A stretch of 11,190 bases of DNA from CAZTXD01 sp964617995 (lineage in GTDB: Bacteria; Actinomycetota; Acidimicrobiia; Spongiisociales; ZC4RG35), in contig CAZTXD010000121.1 in assembly GCA_964617995.1 (NCBI GenBank), positions 1 to 11,190 of the forward strand, written 5' to 3'. Positions 6,180 through 11,190 of the stretch are shown piece after piece. A program made the translations under genes and the position numbers. Every line of letters begins with the position of its first letter. Positions within the stretch are counted from its first letter, which is position 1. The notes under the pieces were generated by a model that was not told the origin of the DNA, did not search any database, and worked only from the letters and a program-made list of their open reading frames with translations.

Positions 6180-6257
6180 CGGATCGCTCCGTCGATCATG
6201 GGCATCACGCGACGGTACTAGGCGACGATGGGTAACAGGCCGAGGGGATTGCCGGTG

Positions 6258-6449
6258 TCAGCCGCTCTCCTCGGCGGGGATCGTCACCCACGGCTGGGGG
6301 GCCCGGCAAGCGGGGATGCCCGCGTCTCCGCGGGCGGCCCTGGTGCTGCGACGGGCACGCCGGACGGCCCGGGTGTGCTCGGCCTCGGCGATCCGCTCGG
6401 CCTGGATGGCGGTGGCGAGTGAGAGTGCAGAGATGGAGCTGTAGAGCAT
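6258..6449 (-). CDS. Small hypothetical protein, 63 residues
   Basis: ATG 6449 is preceded by GAGGAAGG at good spacing, which is the main evidence for the gene. The N-terminal third is a likely amphipathic helix (SALSLATAIQAERIAEAEHT), followed by a strongly basic run (RAVRRARRSTRAAR) and a Pro-containing tail. There is no membrane segment and a single Cys (residue 48). I do not recognise a family. It is divergent from the WYL regulator across an 82-base spacer with an inverted repeat, and it precedes the sigma gene on the same strand by 78 bases. It could be cotranscribed with the sigma gene or be a target of the WYL protein. Confidence 0.55.
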   Translation of the reverse strand: MLYSSISALSLATAIQAERIAEAEHTRAVRRARRSTRAARGDAGIPACRAPQPWVTIPAEESG

Positions 6450-6498
6450 TGCAGCCTTCCTCGGGAGCTCGACTTACAACCGTGAAACTACAGGTGTA

Positions 6499-6519
6499 TG
6501 AGGACAGCTTCAGTCCTCA
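6499..6519. promoter_or_regulatory. Inverted repeat, candidate operator of the WYL regulator
   Basis: TGAGGAC-agcttca-GTCCTCA: two perfect 7-base arms seven bases apart. It lies in the 82-base gap between the divergent small gene and the WYL regulator, ending 12 bases before the regulator start. This is where an autoregulated divergent pair would be controlled. Binding by the WYL protein is inferred. Confidence 0.5.
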
Positions 6520-6531
6520 ATATGCAAGAAT

Positions 6532-7485
6532 GTGGCGGTGGTGGACACGACCGCTCGGCTGTTGCGCTTGCTGTCTCTGCTCCAGGCACGGCCCACCTGG
6601 ACCGGCCCCGACCTGGCACAGCGCCTGGAGGTGACGTCCCGGACGTTGCGCCGGGATGTGACCCGTCTCCGGGAGCTCGGTTATCCGGTGGAGGCGACGA
6701 CGGGACCGCACGGTGGGTACCGCCTGGTCGCCGGGGGGGCGCTACCGCCCCTTCTCCTGGACGACGACGAGGCGGTGGCCGTGGCCCTCGGCCTACGGTC
6801 CGCGGCGGCCGGCGCCCTTCCCGGGTTCGAGGATCCGGCGGTGGCCGCCCTGGCCAAGATCGAGCAGGTCCTGCCGACCCGGCTCCAGAGCCGCATCACC
6901 GACCTGGCGGCCGTGACGGTTCGGGTCGGTGGCGGCTCACCGGGGGAAAGCCGGATCGAGGTGGGAACCCTCGTCGAGATCGCCCAGGCATGCCGCGGCC
7001 CCGAGCGGATGCGGTTCGAGTACACGGACGGCTCGGGCAACCGGACCGAACGCCACGTCGAGCCCTACCAGCTCGTTCACACCGCCCGTCGCTGGTATCT
7101 GGTGGCGTGGGACCGGGATCGGGAGGCGTGGCGCAGCTTCCGGGTCGATCGGATCGCCGAGGCACGGTCCACCGGGATGCGGTTCACCCAGCGCCAGCAT
7201 CTCGATGCCGCCGCCTTCGTCTCCGAGGGCTTGGCGGTGGGCGTGTACCGCCACCAGGCCCGGGTGCTGCTGCGTGTTCCCCACGACGGGGCCATGCGCA
7301 TGGTCTCCCCGACGGTGGGAGTGCTGGAGCCGGCCGAGGACGGGACGATGTTGCGGATCGGCGCGGACGAGCTGGGGTGGATCGCCCGCTACCTGGCGAG
7401 CCTGCCCTGCCGCTTCTCCGTCATCGAACCGGACGAGCTTCGACAGGAGGTCTCCTCCCTCGCCGCCCGCCTGATGGAGGACTGA
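6532..7485 (+). CDS. WYL-domain transcriptional regulator (YafY family)
   Basis: A 317-residue regulator. The N-terminal winged helix (about 5-63) has LLQARPTWTGPDLAQRL, SRTLRRDVTRLRELGYPV and GGYRL, the DeoR-like pattern of YafY proteins. The WYL domain covers about 145-215, with RRWYLVAWD (Trp188-Tyr189-Leu190) and SFRVDRI, a fold thought to bind ligands such as nucleotides. A C-terminal WCX-type extension (about 240-315) completes it. The start is taken at GTG 6532; GTG 6538 or 6541 would give the more usual short lead before DTTARLLRLL, and the ribosome binding site is poor for all three. WYL activators often control a divergent neighbour, here the 63-residue gene. The stop is one base from the palindromic repeat. 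Confidence 0.92.
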   Translation: MAVVDTTARLLRLLSLLQARPTWTGPDLAQRLEVTSRTLRRDVTRLRELGYPVEATTGPHGGYRLVAGGALPPLLLDDDEAVAVALGLRSAAAGALPGFEDPAVAALAKIEQVLPTRLQSRITDLAAVTVRVGGGSPGESRIEVGTLVEIAQACRGPERMRFEYTDGSGNRTERHVEPYQLVHTARRWYLVAWDRDREAWRSFRVDRIAEARSTGMRFTQRQHLDAAAFVSEGLAVGVYRHQARVLLRVPHDGAMRMVSPTVGVLEPAEDGTMLRIGADELGWIARYLASLPCRFSVIEPDELRQEVSSLAARLMED

Positions 7486-7486
7486 T

Positions 7487-7542
7487 CCCGTTTTCGCGCA
7501 TCGAATGCGCGCCATGGCGCGCATTCGATGCGCGAAAACGGG
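7487..7542. repeat. Nested palindromic repeat, copy 2 (REPIN-like), perfect 56 bp
   Basis: A perfect palindrome of 56 bases: arms of 27 bases (CCCGTTTTCGCGCATCGAATG onward in pieces: CCCGTTTTCG, CGCATCGAAT, GCGCGCC) around a central AT. Each arm encloses the smaller hairpin CGCGCAT-nnn-ATGCGCG, so four copies of the 7-mer occur. It is separated by one base from the TGA of the WYL gene and differs from the copy at 1-54 by one base at the centre. No flanking target-site duplication, transposase or T-tract is seen. It could act as an mRNA stabiliser, a bidirectional terminator or a cruciform. Confidence 0.92.
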
Positions 7543-7575
7543 GTGACGGCGGGGGCGGTGGAGCGTCGGCCGAAA

Positions 7576-7605
7576 CCCTTTTCGCGTCCGAAGGGAACCT
7601 TTCCC
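7576..7605 (+). other. Overlapping mutually exclusive hairpins in the lipoprotein leader
   Basis: Within the 178-base gap between the palindrome and the lipoprotein gene, CCCTT (7576) pairs with AAGGG (7591), while GGGAA (7593) pairs with TTCCC (7601) over a 3-base loop. The two stems share bases 7593-7595, so only one can form at a time. This could be a leader switch or just composition; the arms are only five bases. The rest of the gap shows no convincing -35/-10 pair. Confidence 0.25.
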
Positions 7606-7689
7606 CGGGTCTTCGACGTCAGAGACGCTGCGCAACGAGATGGCCCGCCCCGAGTGCGCCCTCTGAACGAGGATCGACCACGTGTACCT

Positions 7690-7704
7690 GGGTCCTGTCG
7701 ACCC
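7690..7704 (+). promoter_or_regulatory. Small hairpin directly before a ribosome binding site
   Basis: GGGTC-ctgtc-GACCC ends four bases before AGGAAG (7709-7714), the ribosome binding site of the lipoprotein gene. A stem here could modulate ribosome access. Five-base arms make this weak evidence. Confidence 0.3.
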
Positions 7705-7720
7705 TGAAAGGAAGTCAATC

Positions 7721-8260
7721 ATGTCCCGACGTCCGCACCGCCTCCTGGCCCTCGCCGTTGGCTCGCTCGTGCTCATCACCGCCTGCGGCGGACCGGAGAC
7801 CGATGTCACCACCACGCTCCCCGGCGACACCTCCACCACCATCCCCTCCGAGCAGCCCGCCCACGACCTGGCCGACGGCGAGTACTTCGCCTGGGTGTCG
7901 GGACCGACCGGTGACGGGTTCATCCTCGATCCGGCCGAGTTGCTGTCGGGCGAGGAAGCCCGGGTGGCCGCCATCGCCGACGGGGTCATCTCCGAGGGGG
8001 AGGACCTGCCAAACGACATCTATATCCTGGATCCCGACGACAACATACATGTGGTCGCTCCGGCAGGCGATGCCGTCTACTCGGCGCTGCTGTTCACAGA
8101 CGGCGCCCCCACCGAGACCGGGATCGACTACGAGGAGTTGGCGGCGATCCTCTCGGGTGTCGATCCGGATGTGTACGGGGTGTTCGAGGGCGTGATGCCC
8201 GCCACCGTGACGATCGCGGGGGGTGACATCGTCTCGATCACCCAGGTCTATCTGCCCTGA
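7721..8260 (+). CDS. Secreted lipoprotein of unknown function
   Basis: A 179-residue predicted lipoprotein. The basic N-terminus (MSRRPHR), hydrophobic core and lipobox ITAC place the lipidated Cys at residue 22. A Thr/Pro-rich spacer (about 28-45, with TTT and TTIP) follows, as is common in surface lipoproteins of Acidimicrobiia. The mature acidic domain (about 49-179) has DGEYFAWVSG, ILDPAELLSGEEAR and LPNDIYILDPDDN blocks. Similar patterns occur in small actinobacterial lipoproteins, but I cannot name the family or a function. ATG 7721 is chosen because AGGAAG lies six bases upstream and it starts the signal peptide; the open frame extends 13 codons further. It is convergent with the ABC permease gene, 38 bases apart. 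Confidence 0.88.
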   Translation: MSRRPHRLLALAVGSLVLITACGGPETDVTTTLPGDTSTTIPSEQPAHDLADGEYFAWVSGPTGDGFILDPAELLSGEEARVAAIADGVISEGEDLPNDIYILDPDDNIHVVAPAGDAVYSALLFTDGAPTETGIDYEELAAILSGVDPDVYGVFEGVMPATVTIAGGDIVSITQVYLP

Positions 8261-8273
8261 CGACGGGCGGCAG

Positions 8274-8287
8274 GGCCGATGACGGCC
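8274..8287. terminator. Weak hairpin between convergent genes
   Basis: GGCCG-atga-CGGCC, a 5-base GC stem with a tetraloop, lies in the 38-base space between the stops of the lipoprotein gene and the convergent permease gene. It has no T-tract on either strand, so it is at best a weak bidirectional terminator. Confidence 0.3.
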
Positions 8288-8298
8288 GGACCGTGAGG

Positions 8299-8994
8299 TC
8301 AGCCGACGTGACGCAGCCGCCTCCAGAGCAGCCCGCCGACCGCCAGATGCGCGGCGCCACCGGTGGCCACCGAGAAGGCCACCGGCTCGGGGCCTGCAAC
8401 CACCTCGAGAACCCACACCTGGGGGACCGGAGCGAGCAGCCAACGCCACGGTCCCGGGAGAAGCTGGAAGGCGACGGCTGCCACCAGGGCGAAGCTCATC
8501 AGCTTGGCGATCGCCAGGCCCTGGACGCGATCGCGGCCGAGAACCGCCAGGCTCATGGTCATGAGGCCGGCGGAGCCCGCGGCGAGCAGAGCGGCCCCGG
8601 CGAGGCGAAGTCCGCCCAGCGGAGAGATCCCGCCCAGTATGGCGACGATCGCCGCGCCTGCCCCGCCTGCGACCATCGGCAGCAACAGACGATACGACAG
8701 GAAGCCTCCGACCCCGATGGGGGTGACGGCCACCGCGTCGAGGATGCGGTCCTCGCGCTCCTCCAGCAGGAGGAACCCCACTGCGAAACCGGCGAGGAAG
8801 GGAGCCAGCAGCACCGCCAGGCCCAGGACCAGCGAGAGGTACCCGGTCACCCCCACGCTCTCCGGAAGAGCCGGAATACCGAACCGGAGCGCCACCGCCA
8901 CCAGCAGCGGCGCCACCAGGGAAGCGGCCAGCATCGGATCCCGTCTGAGGTTGGCGATGTCGCCGACGACCAGGGCGACGCGGCGTGGTCTCAT
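8299..8994 (-). CDS. ABC exporter permease, second subunit (Rv2686c/Rv2687c-like)
   Basis: A 231-residue integral membrane protein with about six hydrophobic segments (roughly 22-38, 52-76, 100-122, 129-152, 161-180 and 205-224). Residues 77-94, LEEREDRILDAVAVTPIG, form the coupling-helix motif of ABC-2-type exporter permeases (EExExxLxALxVTP). It is the last gene of the TetR-ATPase-permease-permease operon, and its ATG overlaps the stop of the first permease as ATGA. An open frame running further upstream to 9651 is antiphase to the first permease and is not part of the gene. The substrate is unknown. The gene order resembles the M. tuberculosis Rv2686c-Rv2688c set, implicated in fluoroquinolone export. 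Confidence 0.88.
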   Translation of the reverse strand: MRPRRVALVVGDIANLRRDPMLAASLVAPLLVAVALRFGIPALPESVGVTGYLSLVLGLAVLLAPFLAGFAVGFLLLEEREDRILDAVAVTPIGVGGFLSYRLLLPMVAGGAGAAIVAILGGISPLGGLRLAGAALLAAGSAGLMTMSLAVLGRDRVQGLAIAKLMSFALVAAVAFQLLPGPWRWLLAPVPQVWVLEVVAGPEPVAFSVATGGAAHLAVGGLLWRRLRHVG

Positions 8995-9695
8995 ATCCGC
9001 CCCGTGCGCACGGCCATGACCAGCTCCCGGTGAGCCCAGACGGCCGCCGCCACACAGGTGATGGACAGGACGACCACGGCGGGTGCCATCCCGACCCCTC
9101 CCATCGCCCTCTCCCCGAGCACCGACGACCGGAGAAGACCCAGGGAGGCGGTGGTCGGCCACGCGGCCAGCCAGGGCGAGTCGGGGAAGGCTATCACCGC
9201 ACCCAGCGGGGCGAATAGGGGAACGGACACTACTGTGGCCCGGGCGAAGTACTCGTTCACGGTGCCGCTCCGCATCGACACGGCCAGACCCAACAGCGTG
9301 TAGGCGACGGCCGTGAGGCCGGCGGCGGCCACGAAGAGGGGCCATCTGATGGCCACACCCGAGAGCCCGGCGATGAGTGCCGCTCCCACCGTGCCCAGTG
9401 CGGCGAGACCCCCGGCCCGGGCACCCACCAGCTCCCACGGCCGGGCTGGTGTTACCGCCAACGCCGCTGCCGTGCCCTCGCCTCTTTCCACGAGGGCGAC
9501 ACCCCCCGCGAAGAAGAATCCGAGTGCCGCCGGGTCCGAGAAGACCAGGAAGGGGAGGACCACCGCGGCCGTCGCAGGACCGATGGCCCTCAAGAGGACG
9601 ACATAGAGGACGACCACGGCGAGGGATGCGACCACGACTCCTCGCCGCCACAACAGCCGGGCATCGTTGCGGACCAGGGTGACCGGGGCGCTCAT
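8991..9695 (-). CDS. ABC exporter permease, first subunit (Rv2686c/Rv2687c-like)
   Basis: A 234-residue membrane protein with about six hydrophobic segments (roughly 19-37, 42-52 with 57-70, 92-114, 118-140, 154-170 and 203-222). DPAALGFFFAGGVALVERGE followed by GTAAALAVTPARPWE is the characteristic first-permease motif of this exporter family. ATG 9695 overlaps the stop of the ATPase gene, and its own TGA overlaps the ATG of the second permease, so all subunits should be made in a fixed ratio. Together with the other permease and an ATPase dimer it would form the exporter in the cytoplasmic membrane. Confidence 0.88.
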   Translation of the reverse strand: MSAPVTLVRNDARLLWRRGVVVASLAVVVLYVVLLRAIGPATAAVVLPFLVFSDPAALGFFFAGGVALVERGEGTAAALAVTPARPWELVGARAGGLAALGTVGAALIAGLSGVAIRWPLFVAAAGLTAVAYTLLGLAVSMRSGTVNEYFARATVVSVPLFAPLGAVIAFPDSPWLAAWPTTASLGLLRSSVLGERAMGGVGMAPAVVVLSITCVAAAVWAHRELVMAVRTGRI

Positions 9696-10549
9696 GTGAG
9701 GGAGCGACCGGTCACCGCCAGGAACACGTCCTCCAGGGTGGCCTCGGTGGTGTGGATCGTCTCCACCTTCCCTCCTGCCAGGAGCTGCGCGAAGCGGAGG
9801 TCGGAGCCGAGTCCGTCGAGGGGGAACTCCTCCTCTTGGAGAGCTCCCGAGTCGGTTCTGTGCTCCACACGTACCAGCCGGGGTCCGTGGGCGACCATCA
9901 GCTCACGGGGTGCACCCTGATGCTCGAGCATCCCCTCCACGAGGAAACCGACCCGGTGGCACAGCTCGGCAGCCGCAGCCATGTCGTGGGTGGTGACGAA
10001 CACCGCCGTCCCGTCGGAGGCGGAGCGGGTCACCAGGTCCTTGACGAGGCGGGCGTTGGACGGATCGAGCCCGGAGGTGGGCTCATCGAGGAACAGGAGG
10101 CGGGGGCGGTTGACGAAGGCGCGGGCCAGGTTCAGGCGCATGCGCATGCCCTTCGAGAAGGTCGCCACCCGCTGGTCGGCCACATCGGCCAGGCCGACCA
10201 GCTCCAGGAGTTCCTCGGGGGGACGAGTGGGTGCCGGGTAGAGGGACGAGAAGAAGGCCAGGTTCTCGCGGGCGGTGAGCCGGGTGTAGACATTGGGGAA
10301 CTCGAAGGAGACGCCGATCCGGGCGCGGTAGTCGGCCCCCAGGGCGCGGAGGGGTCGGTCGTCCACCGTCACCTCTCCCCGCCATCCCCCGAGGACACCG
10401 GTGAGGATCCGCTGGGTCGTGCTCTTGCCGGCGCCCGAGGGGCCGAGGAACCCGAAGACCTCGCCGGGATCGATGCGGAACGACAGGTTGGACAGCACGT
10501 CGTGTTCGGAGCGGGGATAGCGGAACGAGAGCTGGTGGGCTTCGATCAT
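9692..10549 (-). CDS. ABC transporter ATP-binding protein (Rv2688c-like exporter)
   Basis: A 285-residue ATPase that would power the two permeases downstream. Walker A GPSGAGKST is at 36-44, the signature loop FSKGMRMRL at 131-139, Walker B LLFLDEP at 151-157, the D-loop SGLDP at 159-163 and the switch His188 in TTHD. The Q-loop position reads GVSFEFPNVYTRLTARENL, that is Glu83 in place of the usual Gln; I believe this SFExPN form is typical of the Rv2688c group, but I cannot check it. A C-terminal domain (about 215-285) ends in TTEATLEDVFLAVTGRSL, usual for drug-export ATPases. Its ATG overlaps the TetR stop and its stop overlaps the permease ATG, both as ATGA. Confidence 0.94.
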   Translation of the reverse strand: MIEAHQLSFRYPRSEHDVLSNLSFRIDPGEVFGFLGPSGAGKSTTQRILTGVLGGWRGEVTVDDRPLRALGADYRARIGVSFEFPNVYTRLTARENLAFFSSLYPAPTRPPEELLELVGLADVADQRVATFSKGMRMRLNLARAFVNRPRLLFLDEPTSGLDPSNARLVKDLVTRSASDGTAVFVTTHDMAAAAELCHRVGFLVEGMLEHQGAPRELMVAHGPRLVRVEHRTDSGALQEEEFPLDGLGSDLRFAQLLAGGKVETIHTTEATLEDVFLAVTGRSLT

Positions 10550-11154
10550 CCCGTGGTCTCGCTCAAGCTCGTCACCAACCCGGCCACGACCAGCTCGACC
10601 GTTTCCTGGTAGCGGTCCTCACCGATCAACCCCCGGCCCTGGGCAACGGCCAGTGCCAGACGGGGAAGGGAGGCCACCAGGTCGGGGGACACGTCGGTGG
10701 CCAGGGAGCCGCCGGCCTTGAGGCGTCGAGCGACCGAACGGAAGTAGCGGTCGTCGTCGGCCATTCGCTCGGCCATCTCCGCCTCCGGTACGGTCCGCCA
10801 CAGGAGGGGACCCTCGTCCGGGTCGCTCAGCAAACGCAGCAGCGGGTGCCCGGCCACCACCTCGAACAGGAATCCGATGACGGCCCCCAGCCGATCCTCG
10901 GGACGTGCGGGTCGGTCCACCAGGGCGTCGAGCTCGGCTCGAACCTCGGCCTCCACCTCGGTGAAAACCTCGGCCACCAGCTCCTCCTTGGACTCGAACA
11001 GGAGATAGAACGCCCCTTTGGAGATGCCCACCTCGCGGGTGAGGTCGGCCACAGCCGTGGCCCGGATACCCACCTGCTCGATCCTTACCCGGGCGGCATG
11101 CCGTAGCTTCTGGCGGAGCAACGAACGCTCACCGTTCGTGAACGGCCGGGGCAT
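10546..11154 (-). CDS. TetR-family transcriptional regulator of the ABC exporter operon
   Basis: A 202-residue regulator with the TetR N-terminal helix-turn-helix at about 30-60 (TAVADLTREVGISKGAFYLL, FESKEELVAEVF). The C-terminal ligand/dimer domain (about 70-200) is unlike any subfamily I can name. ATG 11154 has AGGAGGAG immediately upstream. It is first in the operon and its TGA overlaps the ATPase ATG, so it very probably controls its own transcription and that of the exporter, released by a compound the exporter removes. The inverted repeat at 11163-11185 is the likely site. Repression rather than activation is inferred from the usual behaviour of the family. Confidence 0.93.
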   Translation of the reverse strand: MPRPFTNGERSLLRQKLRHAARVRIEQVGIRATAVADLTREVGISKGAFYLLFESKEELVAEVFTEVEAEVRAELDALVDRPARPEDRLGAVIGFLFEVVAGHPLLRLLSDPDEGPLLWRTVPEAEMAERMADDDRYFRSVARRLKAGGSLATDVSPDLVASLPRLALAVAQGRGLIGEDRYQETVELVVAGLVTSLSETTG

Positions 11155-11162
11155 CTCTCCTC

Positions 11163-11185
11163 CTGATGACGCTATGACCCATCAG
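11163..11185. promoter_or_regulatory. Inverted repeat before the TetR gene, candidate operator
   Basis: CTGATG and CATCAG arms, 11 bases apart, lie just upstream of the ribosome binding site of the TetR gene (which reads leftward). Length and position fit a TetR operator. The arms are short and the promoter itself lies partly outside the window, so binding is a guess. Confidence 0.4.
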
Positions 11186-11190
11186 CAATA

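Noticed and set aside
7487..7542. Reading the palindrome as a simple Rho-independent terminator
   Set aside because: The stem is much longer than usual, it has nested symmetry and a second near-identical copy, and no T-tract follows on either side.
1..7542. Composite transposon bounded by the two palindromes
   Set aside because: There is no transposase or integrase inside, no target-site duplication at the edges, and the enclosed genes look like ordinary chromosomal ones.
6498..8195. A 565-codon open frame on the plus strand across the WYL gene, the palindrome and the lipoprotein gene
   Set aside because: It is out of phase with two well-supported genes and its product is a Gly/Arg/Pro-rich GC-shadow without any domain.
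7715..9055. A 446-codon minus-strand frame opposite the lipoprotein and through the permease
   Set aside because: It is a shadow of the lipoprotein and permease genes with Gly/Arg-rich sequence and no recognisable domain.
9752..10612. A 286-codon plus-strand frame opposite the ABC ATPase
   Set aside because: It is the mirror of a gene with all ABC motifs, and it shows none of its own.

Overview
The window looks like a chromosomal segment of a high-GC actinobacterium. The signs are GC-rich third codon positions, frequent GTG/TTG starts, many four-base ATGA gene overlaps, an ECF sigma factor of the SigG (SnoaL-fused) kind, an ABC exporter resembling mycobacterial Rv2686c-Rv2688c, and a CgArsR-like arsenic sensor. 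The Thr-rich linker after the lipobox of the lipoprotein at 7721-8260 recalls Acidimicrobiia, but that placement is inference. I see no rRNA, tRNA, phage, transposase or CRISPR.

Left block (70-4592, all minus strand). Six genes read right to left: a winged-helix (YcaQ/HTH_42-type) protein, a membrane-anchored helical-repeat protein whose frame breaks near 2518, two DUF202-type small membrane proteins, an MBL-fold hydrolase, and a class I PPK2 polyphosphate kinase. The DUF202 pair and the MBL gene are joined by ATGA overlaps; the other gaps are 35-54 bases, so one long transcript is plausible.

Centre (4584-7485). A divergent promoter region holds a TTGACA -35, an ArsR-type ATCGAT operator, a strong Shine-Dalgarno, a 59-residue CxxC-ending ORF, and arsR with the Cys-Cys + CxC arsenic site. 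arsR converges on the SigG-like ECF sigma gene and their stop codons overlap. A small unknown gene lies upstream of the sigma gene. Divergent from it, across a spacer with an inverted repeat, is a WYL-domain (YafY-like) regulator.

Right block (7487-11190). A palindrome follows the WYL gene, then a leader with overlapping hairpins and a lipoprotein gene. Convergent to this is a minus-strand four-gene operon, TetR regulator - ABC ATPase - permease - permease, in which every junction is an ATGA overlap. An inverted repeat lies in front of the TetR gene.

The most unusual items are (1) a 56-bp palindrome built from nested smaller palindromes (REPIN-like), present at 1-54 and 7487-7542 and each time just behind a stop codon, and (2) the arsR region, where an arsenic-type operator drives an undescribed CxxC micro-ORF enclosed by a 17-bp inverted repeat, with no known arsenic-resistance enzyme in view.
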